Source: Camellia lanceoleosa
Lineage: Eukaryota > Streptophyta > Magnoliopsida > Ericales > Theaceae
Assembly (NCBI GenBank): GCA_025200525.1
Contig: CM045762.1
Location: 1,798,001-1,862,000 of the forward strand
Length of the DNA: 64,000 nucleotides
Reading direction: 5' to 3'
Shown: positions 1-12,249 of the stretch, piece by piece
How the letters are laid out: each line of letters begins with the position of its first letter
Numbering within the stretch: the stretch's first letter is position 1
The notes under the pieces: model-generated
Seen by the model: only the letters and a program-made list of their open reading frames with translations
The model's database searches: none
Told to the model about the DNA's origin: nothing
Made by a program: the position numbers and the translations under genes

Positions 1-831
1 CTATTGTATTTGCAAAACCGCCCATATATATGTGCGGGTTGGGTCGAGTAACCCTATGCCCACCCCTACTGAATACAATACACGTAATCTCTTTCTTTTA
101 TTCCATGTACAAGTGCGCACACACACGCACACTTCAATACAACAAATTAGAAGGCTTTATACACTTCTTCTCAATTAACTAAATGAATAGAATTACCTTT
201 ATTACTAATTCATGTATTAACTTAATTAAACTCTACTTATTTTTGACTAATTTATCTTAATTAATCAAAAATTTCATATAATTTAATCAGTCTAATTTTC
301 ACATTTACAACCCAATTAATTATATTTAATTTTATCATTCTAAATCAGATTTTTAATCAAACTCTCAAAAGGTTCCAAATTATTTCCATCATCAATTTTA
401 GCTCCTCACATTATTAAGGCCTTCAATTTCAGATTAACTCAAAATTTTCGTCAATAAATTACATATTCAATTGAACACCTCATAAATAAATTTAATTCAT
501 AATAAACTTAATCCCAATCTTCATAACTTAATTAACTCCAATTCGGATCCAATTAACCAAATCTCAATTTTATAAATCTGAATCGAATATTTAATTAAAC
601 TCTTGTATGGTCCGATACTCGAAATTAAAATAATTCAATTCACCATTTGTACTCTCTTGAGCCATTTAGGCTTTCAATTTCTAATTCCGAAATAAATCCT
701 CAATAGAGTTATATACGAATCAGTCTCCATAATTTCATAAATCTCATATTAAATTAGAATAATTAACAATTAAAATTTAAATCTCTTTAATTAAGTAAGT
801 ACTAATCATTGTACATGGTGGGGTCGTCACA
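1..831 (-). repeat. Probable old gypsy-type LTR remnant (minus strand)
   Basis: The stretch is AT-rich with no supported gene. On the minus strand it begins at about 831 with TGTGACGACCCCACCATG, a form typical of the start of plant Ty3/gypsy LTRs (TG followed by an ACGACCC-type motif). Reading leftwards it continues as AT-rich sequence to the window edge. I see no partner LTR or target duplication, so this is a solo or truncated LTR at best. Only the start motif supports the call. Confidence 0.35.
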
Positions 832-1083
832 CTTGTTGTCTTTATCTTGATTGTTTGTCTTATTGCACCTTTCATTTGTTATCCCTATAGTATGATTTTA
901 TTTATTTATTTATATATTCATCTACTTAATATAAACAAGATAGAATAAAATATCAATGTTTACTTAGAAAAATAATTTTAGATGGATAGTAAATTTTATT
1001 AACTTTAATAAATAATGTTAGTATGTAATAATTTTAAGAAAGTAGAATTGTATTGTGATTTTCCAAATAACGGTGCATATTAT

Positions 1084-1437
1084 ACTATTAGGTGATTCTA
1101 CTTACACCACTATTTAATCTCTTTATACCCTCTATCTCATTACACCGTTAAAAAAAATATAATTCGCATTACACCCCCAATATATTATTAAAACTAACCC
1201 TAAATTAACTATTTCATCTCTTTATACCACTAATTTTGATAACACGGTGCTAAATAATTTATATTATTCCAGTGTTATGCTGTCGGAAAAAATAGATCTC
1301 TTCAACATTTTGTTACTATACATTTACAGAGCCGCTTTCTTCCAAACAATGATTTTTTAATTTGTGGTGGGTCTGTTCGGTAATACAACACTAATTAATT
1401 TGAATTACTCCAGTGCCATATTACCGGACAATATTTT
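1084..1437. repeat. Host DNA with short imperfect repeats, split by element A
   Basis: No gene is seen. Two related units of about 55 bp occur here (about 1245-1296 and 1381-1433). Each contains a CCAGTGYYATRYTRYCGGA-like core. Similar cores lie on the far side of element A (about 20258 and 20352). With element A and one ATTTT copy removed, the pieces form one continuous repeat tract, so A landed inside it. The nature of the tract is unknown. Confidence 0.4.
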
Positions 1438-3739
1438 TGTAATAACTCGACCCTCGTGCAAGTTTCATGATATATTTGTAGTCCTTGTTTTATGCTTTTG
1501 AATGCTTATCATGGAATTCTATGAGAAATTATGGCTAAGTAAGTGAACTCCATGTTTAAAGCATGTTTAAGAGAGTCTATCTGTTTAACAAGACAAGTAT
1601 CTGTCACATTAGAACGTTTGAATCAAGAATTGGAAGCCTTAGTGGCTTAATTATCCGAAATTGATTTCATATATGTAATCAGCATAATTTTTAAGTAATA
1701 TTAAGCATTTCGGGAAAATTTCAATTTAGGATGATTAAACGATTGATTTTTTTTTTTTGTCCTATTCATGCCTTATAGGTGTAAGTTCTATATATGCTAA
1801 TCCCTTGATTTAAGAAGTTCTACCTCAAATATCTCCGAGAGTATAGTAAGAATAGAGAAGTGAGTGGGGAGTTCAACAAAGGCTAAAGATTGAATAATCT
1901 AGAGGAATTTGGGAGATCTTAACTCAAGGTAAGTTTGTCTATCTTTTATAACTCCTCTCTTGAATTTGAGGGTGATTCACCCATGATAATTGAACTTAGA
2001 GTGTAATTGGATCATGTTTTATCAATTGGATGAGTTTGAACTAAGTTGCTTATATGTGTATTTGGAGAAACTAGCTTTGATTTCTTACCTTCTCATGAAG
2101 GTCATGAAGAACTTACATAATATATATATATATATATATGTGATGTTATATGTGATGTTGATGCAAAAAGGAAACTAAGATGTGTTGAAGAATTCAAGAG
2201 CTTGTTATACCTAGATTAAAGTATGTATTTGAAGCTTTTATTAATTGAGTTTTAGGCTATGAAATTACCAATTAAACATGCTAATTTGAGCTTTGTGAAA
2301 GTGTCCCACAAAAATGAGATTTTGAAGCAAATTTCGGGCTGGAACAGGGGAATCACCGCAAGCGTCTTGAGTCAACTTCTTTGCGTCGACAAATGCTGAA
2401 ATTTTTGGTTTTGATTCTGCTTAAAAGGCACGTCTTGGGGCATTCGCACGCGCAGGCGTGCTCAATGACGCGCGTCACCCATCTTTGAAAAAATCCGGAT
2501 CACTCCGTTTTGCGTGTAGAACCCTCTAATATTGCCGGAATGTGTATTTGATGTCTTTTTGATATGTATTAATTCATTCGAAATGAAGCGAAACAAAATG
2601 TAATTTGATATATAAAAAAAAAAAACTAAAGTGTAAGTTTTGAATGTGTGCAGGGCACACTACGGGCGGAACAAGCACGTCATCCCAACACTGTGAGTAG
2701 TTGTACCGTTATATGCCTCAAAAGTAGCTAATGCTTGACATAAGTGTTATGTTTATGCATGATATACAACTATGCTATGTTCCAAGTATGTAAATATGTA
2801 AGAAAGAAATGTGAAAAACGTTCATTCAAGAAGACTCTGAAACCAAGTTACTCCGTTATTGTAATATGAAACAAAGTGCTATACGGAACTAAGTGCTACA
2901 ATGTGAGCCACCTCTAGAGTCCGTATGAGACACCTCTTGAGTTCATACACGTATGTTCAAGGGCTTAGTGCCACGTGATTCAAGGGCTTAATGCCAACTT
3001 ATTCAAGGGCCTCGTGCCACCATGTTCAAGGGCTTAACGCCACCATGTTTAAGGGCCTTGTGCCACCACGTATAAGGGCTCACAGCCATCATGTTTCAAG
3101 AAATCATGTTGCAAACCACGATGTTCGAAAATGGGCTAAGGCCGTCATGAAGTTAATACGGATTCAGACCACCTATATATGCACCGTTTATGCTCTATTG
3201 TATTATATTTCAAGTCAAGCACTGTCTTATTTATGTATTACTATTCACTGAGCTTGACTCACTCTGTATTATGTCTGTTTCTGTAGGTAACCAACCGAGT
3301 GGTCAATCCTAGCCATGACACCCGTTCTCTTTTGTCAACTTTCATGGGTCCAGGCACTACTTGAAGCCATTTATTTTTGTAGAGTTTGTTAAATGTTGGC
3401 TTATTTATGGTTACCCAATTAAGGTTGATGTATAGAATTTCATGACTTTTGTATACGCCCACTTATAGAGCTGGGACTGTATATGTGTATGCATATGTAT
3501 GTATATAACCGATGATCCGGAGTATAATTTAGAACTTTATCTAGCTTCTATGATATATATGATGCATGTGTTGTATAAGATCCTGACATGTTGAAGTAGC
3601 TCAATGGAATTTGTTTTGTGTTATTACTTTCCTATTAATGCTTCCGACAAGGCCCCGTATGTTATATACAACAGGTTAAAGGTTCGTTATCCAAACGGGT
3701 CATGCCCAAACTTTTAGGGGCGGGTTTGAGGATGTGACA
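1438..3739 (+). repeat. 5' LTR of element A
   Basis: It starts TGTAATAACTCG and ends GATGTGACA just before the primer-binding site. It matches 17926-20248 closely over its whole length. The main exceptions are two clusters of scrambled difference at about 2336-2400 and 2440-2500. It contains an (AT)n run near 2119-2140 and a degenerate minisatellite at 2953-3100. It is flanked on the left by the ATTTT target copy. Confidence 0.95.
2953..3100 (+). repeat. Degenerate 23-24 bp minisatellite inside the element A LTR
   Basis: Six or seven head-to-tail copies follow the pattern TTCAAGGGCTTAGTGCCACC with small changes. The same array is in the 3' LTR (about 19462-19610), and a related, longer one is in solo LTR D (about 54090-54300). 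The array is therefore an inherited part of this LTR family. Confidence 0.8.
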
Positions 3740-3741
3740 AG

Positions 3742-3753
3742 TGGTATCAGAGC
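3742..3753 (+). other. Primer-binding site of element A (tRNA-iMet)
   Basis: TGGTATCAGAGC lies two bases after the LTR end. It is the usual complement of the 3' end of plant initiator methionine tRNA and would prime minus-strand DNA synthesis. Confidence 0.92.
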
Positions 3754-3929
3754 ACGAGTTGCTATCTCACACACGGATCCATTGAGCTTTAGGGTGTTTA
3801 GAAAAGCTTTAAGCATCTTGCATCACATCCTGAAGGTATATGAAAGGTCGATGGCAACGTTAAGTATACTCTGATAAGGCTAACAGTTTTGACTATATCC
3901 ATTGTATGTGAATGATTGTTGTATAGGCT

Positions 3930-6805
3930 ATGGCGAGGGCAAGGACGGAGGATGCGGAAGATGCTACTTCTGCACGGTTGGATATAATGGAGAGAATGAT
4001 TATGGAAATGGCAGAACCCTACGGCAATAACAGCAACAGCCTCAACAACAATCGCCACCACCGCCGGTACCTCCATCTGTAGTGTAAGACTTTCATGCTG
4101 AAGACCAGACCATTACCCTCACCAAGGAATTTAAAAAGATGAAGCCGCCATCCTTTAAAGGAGGAATAGAGCCAATGAAAGCAGAGGCATGGGTATTGGG
4201 AATAGAGAAGTTATTTGAAGTTTTCCCTTGCACCGAAGCCCAAAAGGTGCAACTAGCTGCCTTGACTCTTGAGGACAAGGCACGGAGGTGGTGGATGCTA
4301 ACAAGAACGATGCACCAAGGGCTGACATGGGATAGGTTCCTGGAATTGTTTTATGATAAATATTTCCCCGAGTGTCTGAGATAAGAAGATGGCGAATTTG
4401 AAACTCTTCGCCAAGGGAATAAGACCGTTGCTGAGTATGAGGCCCAATTTGCAGAATTAGCCCGGTTCGCGCCTCATATGGTAGACACAGACTATAAGAA
4501 GGCACGAAAATTTAAAGGGGGACTACGGGGTGCTATTCTGGACAGGGTCAATATGTTGAAACTACCCACTTATGTCAATGTCTTGGAGAGGGTGATCATA
4601 GCGGAAGGAAACCTCGCTAATCAGAACCGAATCTCTGAATGGAAAGGAAAGAGGCAAAATATCCAATGGTCGAAGGGGTCAATTACTCCACCAAACAAGA
4701 AACAAAATTTAGGGACTTCGACTTCGACTACTTCTACCCCCAGTCAGGGATCAATTCCTGTATGCTCGGAGTGTGGGAAGAGGCATCGTGGGATGTGCTA
4801 TCGGGGATCTGGAGCCTGCTTTCACTGTGGAAAAATAGGTCATGTGATAAGGGATTGCCCTCAGAGGAAGCAACAACAAAACGGCAACAGGACTGCTACT
4901 AGTTCAACGGGGTCGGCACCAACCACCAACACTAAAGCACCGGTCAAATCTACTAATAACAAAGATATCGCAAGACAAGGCAGGGTGTTTGCTTTGGTCC
5001 CGGGAGACGTACAAAATGCAGCAACGGTGGTGTCAGGTACATTTATGGTTCATGGTCGCTCTGCTTGTGTGTTATTTGATTCCGATTCCACGCATTCTTT
5101 TGTGTCAAAACTATTTGCTACTCATCTAGATAGACCTGAAGAGACTTTATCTTATATACTATATGTGTCCTCACCTTTGGGGGATTCTATAATTTGTACC
5201 TCCATGTATGTTGCTTGTGAACTACGCCTTGGGGACATTCGGGTACATGCTAACCTGCTACCACTCGACATGACGTATTTTGATATTATTTTGGGAATGG
5301 ATTGGTTGAGTGAAAATGGTGCAACTATAGACTGCATGACGAAACAAATCCGTTTCCACCATTCGGGACAATCCGAGTCTATTTTTCAGGAACAGGAAGT
5401 GACTTCCCCGCCATATTTGATCTCTGCAGCAAAGGCCTGTAGGTTAATCCAGAAAGAGTGCCAAGGGTATTTGTGTAGTGTTTTGGAAGAGCAAATGACG
5501 AATGAAGGTATTGGTGTAATTCCAGTGGTTCGTGAATTTTCGGACGTTTTTCCAGAAGAGTTACTAGGGCAGTTAGTAGGCCGCGAAATTGAATTTACAA
5601 TTGAAATAACACCAGGAACTCAACCCATATCTAAGACTCCTTATAGAATGTCACCAGCCGAGATGAAGGAATTAAAAATCCAGTTGCAAGATTTACTAGA
5701 CAAGGGATTCATTCGTCCAAGTGTGTCTCGGTGGGGTGCTCCAGTGCTGTTTGTGAAAAAGAAGGATGGAACACTTCGGCTTTGTATCAATTATAGGGAA
5801 CTTAACAAAGTAACAATCAAGAATAAGTACCCGTTGCCAAGGATTGATGATTTATTTGATCAACTACAAGGGGCTCAGGTTTTTTCGAAGATTGATTTAA
5901 GGTCCGAATATCATCAATTAAAGGTTAAAGCTGCTGATGTTGAGAAAATAGCTTTTCGAACCCGGTACGGTCATTACGAATTTCTGGTTATGCCCTTTGG
6001 AGTGACGAACGCCCCAGTAGCCTTCATGGATTTGATGAACCGTGTCTTTAAGCCCTATTTGGATGAATTTGTGGTGGTTTTTATTGATGATATTTTAATT
6101 TATTCAGAGACTGCAGAAGCTCACGAGAATCACCTTCGGTTGACCCTTCAAACCCTCCGGGAAAAGAAATTGTATGCAAAACTGAAGAAATGTGAATTTT
6201 GGCTACGAGAAGTGGCATTTCTGGGGCATGTTATCACAAAAGAAGGAGTTTCTATTGATCCACATAAGATTGAGGCGATTGTGAACTGGCCAACACCCAC
6301 TAATGTAACTGAAGTGCGTAGCTTTATGGGGTTAGCCGGTTACTACAGACGGTTTGTTCAAGATTTTTCTAAAATAGTTGTGCTGCTTACCCAACTAACT
6401 CGAAAAGGAGTTGCATTTGAATGGTCAGAAGAGTGGGAATCTGCTTTCCAAGAATTAAAGACAAAGTTGACTACAGCACTAGTACTAGCTTTACCATCCG
6501 GTACTGAGGGGTTTGTAATTTACAATAATGCTTCGTACAAAGGACTTGGCTGTGTACTTATGCAGAATGGAAGAGTTATAGCTTATGCTTCTCGTCAACT
6601 GAAACCCCATGAGAAAAGTTATCCCACGCATGATCTCGAGTTGGCAGTAGTAGTCTTTGCATTGAAGATATGGAGACACTATCTGTATGGCACTACCTGT
6701 GAAGTGTACACCAATCATAAAAGTCTCAAGTACCTTTTTACTCAGAAGGAGTTGAATATGCGACAACGACGGTGGCTGGAACTTATTAAAGATTATGATT
6801 TGTAG
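3930..6805 (+). pseudogene. Element A gag-protease-RT-RNase H, degenerate first part
   Basis: The likely gag start is the ATG at 3930. That frame shifts near 4020-4090, the gag core resumes at about 4139, and a stop interrupts at 4382. A long open stretch follows (4478-6805). It contains a CCHC zinc knuckle (4817-4858) and a protease motif at 5078-5086 reading D-S-D where the family has D-S/T-G. The reverse transcriptase has an intact FIDD box (about 6080-6091), although an RSGYHQ-type motif has Gly changed to Glu. In RNase H, two expected catalytic Asp codons read Asn. A stop sits at 6803-6805. Twenty-seven bases later the gene is cut by element B; the remainder is at 16294-17890. Several changes are G-to-A or C-to-T, as expected for methylated, decaying DNA. 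Confidence 0.9.
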
Positions 6806-6832
6806 ATCCTTTACCACCCTGGCAAAGCCAAT

Positions 6833-9215
6833 TGTAACAACCCTCGTTTTAATTACCGATTAACGACTGAATTAGCTACTGATCACTGATAAACTGAACT
6901 GATTATGACTGATAAGTGAACTGAATGAGATACCGAACTACCTGATTGAAATCAAAACTGAAATTGAATGAGTTTATTTATTGAATCGCATATTGCATCT
7001 GTTTGATTGAATGACTGTTTGTTTAAATTCATATGTTTAAACTGCTAATTGAAGGCCTTATCGGCAGCCGATTTAGAAACCGTTTGATGTTTTGGGATCG
7101 GTAGAATATTTGTGATTTAATGGTATATTTATCTGAAAATTTATTTGGAATGATTAAACTAGATTAATTTAAGCCAATTGAAAAGTTAGGCTTAATTACG
7201 AAATTGCCACCTATAGTGGACACTTGTTTATTGTTTTGCAAGAGCCTTAGTACACTTCAACAACACTTTGATAAGCCATTTTCTCACACCTAGCCGACCT
7301 TAGAGGGAGGGAGTAGGAGAGATAGAGTAATTCTTCTCATTTTTCTTGGTATTGCTTGGAAATTGAAGGATTTGTGGCATAGATTGCATAGTTGAGCTTG
7401 TTCATCTTGCATTCAAGACTTAGTAAGGTAATTGGACCTCTCATTGTTGTCCTTAAGGTTTATTCTTGCATGCTCCATGTTTAATTAGAGAGCTAAGACA
7501 TGAAATTGTCCATAATTGTTGAGTTAGAGCTCCATTCATGCATGCATGTGTATATTGATGAGTTTGAGTGGAATTCATGCTAGAATTGGGCATGCATGTT
7601 CATAATCATGGTTAAGTCCATGTCTTCACTTTGTTTTCCAACCATTGAGCTCATGGGAGCAAGATTTGAAGCTTGAATTTGGTTTGAAACAAATGCATTG
7701 CATGTTTGGAAAGTGTTCTTGAAAATGGATTTGAAAATGGCTTTAATTGACCAACCCTTGGCCCTTGCATGTGCAAATTAGCTTTTGAAACTTGTTATAC
7801 ATTGAGTTTAAGTGTATTTTCCAGAATTTGGGGCCAAGAGGTTGAGTTTTGGATGGTTGAATGCTTGGTTCGAACTTGGGAGACAAATCTGGAAATTTCA
7901 GATTTGGCTTCCTCGCTCGAGCGAGCCCTTTGGTTTTGTAATCTCGCTCGAGCGAGCATCGAGCGTGGTATCGCGCGTAAAAATCGAGCAACCAGTACTT
8001 TTCTTTGTTTCATCGGACCGCCGGCGAAGGATTGTTGGCTCGGCGAAGCCTTCGATTTTGGGAGCTCGCTCGAGCGAAGGAAGTCTCGCTCGAGCGAGGT
8101 GCCTATTTCCAGCAACTTTTGAAAAATGCCTTCCAACTGAAATTTTGCATCCTCATCCCATCCTAGGCATTCTTAGGCCTAGTTTAAGGCATCTTAATGA
8201 GGATTTAGACATAAAACCACACCGAGGAAATTTAGGGATTTAATTATCATCCTTTCTAACTGTAAACTTAGTGTGTGTTCTATTTGCTAACTGTTTAGGG
8301 TTGGCTCACGGGGACGCGCTCTAGCTATTGATAGCCCAATCACTGTGAGTAACAGATTGTGTAACGATATGTTCAAAATGGTTATATTTTGAATCTTGGT
8401 GAAGCTGTTTATTGGTGATATTGTTTATTGAATGAATGTATGTCCTGTATTTCGAACTGTATTGTGGCATCCTTAGCACCCACTGTGATTGACTGTTACA
8501 AAGCTCTGTCGGTTTTCTTGTGAAACCATATTGTTTATCGATTGATGGCCATCATTATTATTGGGTCTATCAAGGCCCGGTCCTTTTGGACCTACTGTTT
8601 ATAGGCTAATGGATGTACCACATATGACTGATTGATTGAAATACTGATTGACTGAAATACTGAAAGATTGAATTACTGTATAATGAATTGATTTCATTAC
8701 TGTAAGGACATTCATTCATAACCTCTTTACACATTATGTTATTCACTGGGCTTTAGCTCACTGTTTATATATATATGTAGGTTCTCAGCAGCCAGACCGG
8801 AGCTAGGAGCGTGGGTCAGTCCCCAGTTTTGTCCAGCCAGCCTGTGTGCCTCACAGCGAGGTTCCTAGTTGCCATGCTATGGCTTGGGGTGTTTTTGTTT
8901 CCCCCACCTGTCTCCCTACTGTTTTGTATTACCGTATAGACTGTCTACTGTTATACCGTACTGTTGCCTAGGGACGCGATCCCTGTACTGAATGTTTGTA
9001 AATGAATGTATAGACTGTACCGTTCTGAAGTGTATGAATGCATAAAAATGTTTTTGGCATACAGATTTCACAGCTCAATGGACACTAGTTATTTACTGTA
9101 TTGGCTTCCGCCAACGTACTCTGTTTAAGCTGTTTCTTGTTCAAGAGGCCTTGGTAATCTCGGATTCTTGGCGATTCTGATGCTAAACCCATAGGGCCGG
9201 GTTTGGGTCGTGACA
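6833..9215 (+). repeat. 5' LTR of element B
   Basis: It begins TGTAACAACCCTCG and ends TCGTGACA four bases before the primer-binding site. It pairs with 13912-16293. It carries a cluster of palindromic CTCGCTCGAGCGAG sites at 7912-8098. Differences from the 3' LTR are concentrated at CAG/CTG and CTCGAG-like sites; long stretches between them are almost identical. Confidence 0.95.
7912..8098. repeat. Palindrome cluster CTCGCTCGAGCGAG in the B LTR
   Basis: Near-perfect 13-14 bp palindromes centred on CTCGAG occur at 7912-7925, 7943-7956, 8065-8077 and 8085-8098. Two further sites in the 3' LTR (15103-15112, 15121-15132) correspond here to altered sequence around 8030-8045. The role is unknown. 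Position within the LTR would allow a regulatory-protein binding cluster or a DNA-structure element. Confidence 0.75.
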
Positions 9216-9218
9216 GAG

Positions 9219-9230
9219 TGGTATCAGAGC
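9219..9230 (+). other. Primer-binding site of element B (tRNA-iMet)
   Basis: TGGTATCAGAGC lies four bases after the 5' LTR end. It is the same tRNA-iMet complement as in element A. Confidence 0.92.
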
Positions 9231-9420
9231 GATACTTAACCACGAGTTATACCGCACACACGTGTCCAAATGAGCTATAGGGTGTCCTAGAAAGGCAATT
9301 AGGGCATCTCATGAACTTGAAAAGTATGTGCTTATGACTGACTGATTATATGTTAAAATGTTAAACTGTTTAATGATACAACTATTTATAATGATAACTG
9401 TTATAACTGCTTATAGTGAA

Positions 9421-10981
9421 ATGGATAACGTGAACACTGCAAATGAAACTGAATCATCATCCTCTGAGGCTAGAATGGCGGACTTGAACAAATGATGGGG
9501 TGATAATTGAGAGATGGATCAACAATCGAACCAACCCCCACCTCCTCCTCCTCCCAGAGCAATGAATGTCTGAGAATGTGAATGATGGGGATATCATTGC
9601 TCTTACTCAAAAGTTCAGTAAACTGAAACCGCCGTCCTTTCAGGGAGGCCTTGAACCGTTAAAGGCGGAAGCTTAGGTTCTCGAGACTGAAAAGTTGTTT
9701 GAAATGTTTCCGTGCTCCGAAGCCAACAAAGTACTGTTAGCAACCTTCACTTTTCAGGAAGAAGCAAGAAGGTGGTGGATGATGACCCGCGATGCAAATA
9801 CCATTGTGACTTGGGCTCAGTTCAAAGAGTCCTTCTTTGAAAAGTATTTTTCCCAGTGCATCAGGGACAGAAAAGTGACTGAGTTTGAACAACTGAGACA
9901 GGGCAAAACATCTGTTGCCGAGTATGAGAAGAAATTTACTGAACTTCCTAGATATGCACCACATATGGTGGACACGGAATATAAGAAGGCCAGAAGGTTT
10001 GAAGGAGGCCTTAGTGCTGTTATACAGGATCGAATAAGTGTTTTGAAAATGCCAACTTTTGTGGGTGTTCTCGACCGGGCATTGATGGCCGAGACAAATA
10101 TTGCGGCAGTGAAACAATCTGAAACACCAACAGCTGAGTGGCAAGGAAAAAGGCAGGGTTTCAAATTTAATAAAGGCAAGCACAACCCAGCAAACAAGAA
10201 ACAGAATACGGGGTCGACGACTAGCCCCAGCCAAGGGAGTGGGTTTACTCCACCCTACTCCGTATGTGGCAACAAGCACAAAGGGGTTTGCTACCAGATT
10301 TCTGGAGCTTGTTTCAGGTGTGGCAAGGTGGGTCACAGAATTAAAGATTGTCCCTCCAGTAGTAAAGCTGCACCAAGCGCAGCAGCATCAGCCGCAACAC
10401 CAAAACCGAACCCCAAAGCTACCGGGAAAGAGCCTATGAGACAGGGCCGAGTGTTTGCCCTAGTGCCGGGAGATGTTCAAAATACCGAGACCGTCGTGTC
10501 AGGTATTCTTTCTATTTGTACTCAAAATGCATATGTATTGATTGATTCGGGGTCTACACATTCCTATGTGTCATATGCTTTTTCGAGAAAATTGAATAGA
10601 CCCTTAGAACCCATGAATTATCTACTAGCTGTATCATCACCTGTCGGGGGATCCATGACATGTGCATATATGTATCCTGCTTGTGAGATTATTGTTGGGG
10701 AGATGCACCTATTTATTGATTTACTGCCATTGAATATCGATCATTTTGATGTAATATTGGGGATGGATTGGCTACAAAAATATCATGCTACCATTGATTG
10801 TGTGACAAAACAAGTTATTTTCCGTCCACCTGGTTTGGCTGAATTTGTATTTAGTGGAATTGGAGTGGTACCTCCCCCATACTTGATTTCTTCTGTGAAA
10901 GCCATGAAATTGATTAGAAAGGGGTGTAAAGGGTATTTACATTACAGATTGGTGTCTCTTGTGATGTTAAAACTGATGTGA
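9421..10981 (+). pseudogene. Element B gag and protease, degenerate
   Basis: A likely gag start is the ATG at 9421, but stops occur within the next 250 bases (for example near 9495 and 9570, and TAG near 9675). The main open stretch, 9695-10981, covers the gag core and a basic, glutamine-rich linker. It also has a CCHC knuckle at 10310-10351 with spacing CX2CX4HX4C. An aspartic protease with an intact D-S-G triad lies at 10544-10552. The frame ends at 10981 after a shift near 10950-10980, and the RT continues in another frame. Gag would form the virus-like particle and protease would process the polyprotein. Confidence 0.88.
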
Positions 10982-12249
10982 ATTGCATTCCTATAGTCAG
11001 AGAATTCCCAGATGTGTTTCCAGATGATCTACCAGGGGATTTGATTGACATGGAGATTGAATTTACTGTGGATGTGATTCCGGGAACACAGCCAGTGTCT
11101 AAAGCTCCTTATAGAATGGCTCCAACTGAACTAAAGGAATTGAAAGTGCAATTGCAAGAACTGTTAGACAAGAAGTTTATCAGGCCCAGTACTTCACCGT
11201 GGGGTGCACCTGTTTTGTTTGTAAAGAAAAAGGATGGCTCATTGAGACTGTGTATTGACTATCGTGAATTGAACAAGGTAACTGTAAAGAATAAATATCC
11301 ATTACCACGTATTGATGATTTATTTGACCAGTTACAGGGTGCACAAGTGTTTTCCAAGATTAATCTCAGGTCGGGGTACCACCAACTGAAGGTAAAACCG
11401 GAAGATATTGCTAAAACTGCTTTCAGAACGAGGTATGGCCATTACGAATTTTTAGTTATGCCATTCGGAGTCACGAATTCCCCTGCTGCTTTTATGGACC
11501 TTATGAATAGGATTTTTAAACCATACCTTGACGATTTTATTGTGGTATTTATTAATGATATACTGATTTACTCTAAAAGTAGAGAAGAACATGAACATCA
11601 TCTGAGACTTGCCCTGCAGACCTTAAGAGAACAGAAACTGTATGCTAAACTGTCTAAGTGTGAATTTTGGCTGGACCATGTTATGTTTTTGGGACATGTT
11701 GTTAGCAAAGATGGAATTTCTGTTGATCCACAGAAAATTGAAGCTGTAGTGAATTGGCCTAGACCAACAAATGTGACCTAAGTCCGAAGCTTTTTGGGAT
11801 TGGCTGGATATTACAGAAGATTCGTTAAAGACTTTTCTAAGATTGCCTTACCGACTCGATTGACACGAAAGGATATCATTTATTTGGGTGACCAGAGGGA
11901 ATCAGCATTTCAAGAATTGAAAACCAGACTTGTGACTGCACCGGTTCTGACTTTGCCTTCAGGTACAGATAATTACACTGTTTTTAGTGATGCTTCTCAT
12001 AAGGGTTTGGGGTGTGTTTTAATGCAGAATGGGAGAGTTATTGCTTATGCTTCCCGACAGTTGAGACCACATGAAAAGAACTACCCGACCCATGACCTAG
12101 AACTTGCTGCAGTAGTGTTTGTACTGAAAATTTGGCGTCACTATTTGTATGGAGCAACATGTGAAGTATATACCGACCACAAGAATTTGAAAATACTTCT
12201 TCACTCAGAAAGAACTGAATATGAGGCAGCGGAGATGGTGGGCGATTAA
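10978..12249 (+). pseudogene. Element B reverse transcriptase and RNase H, degenerate
   Basis: The RT runs from about 10978 to 11781. It has the expected blocks, but the first Asp of the FIDD catalytic box is Asn (codon 11554-11556), and a KIDLRSG-type motif also has Asp changed to Asn (11362-11364). Both fit G-to-A changes and predict an inactive enzyme. A TAA at 11779-11781 separates RT from RNase H (11794-12249). RNase H keeps the SDASHKG and TDHKNL blocks but shifts frame near 12190 through an extra A. Confidence 0.88.

Noticed and set aside
2991..3251. Open frame of 86 codons repeated at 19500-19760
   Set aside because: Both copies lie in the LTRs of element A and read through the minisatellite; there is no family similarity and the duplication is explained by the LTRs.
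9737..10336. Minus-strand frame of 199 codons opposite element B gag
   Set aside because: It lies wholly opposite a recognisable gag core with CCHC knuckle; no domain or coiled-coil pattern and no splice partner, unlike the antisense gene of element C.
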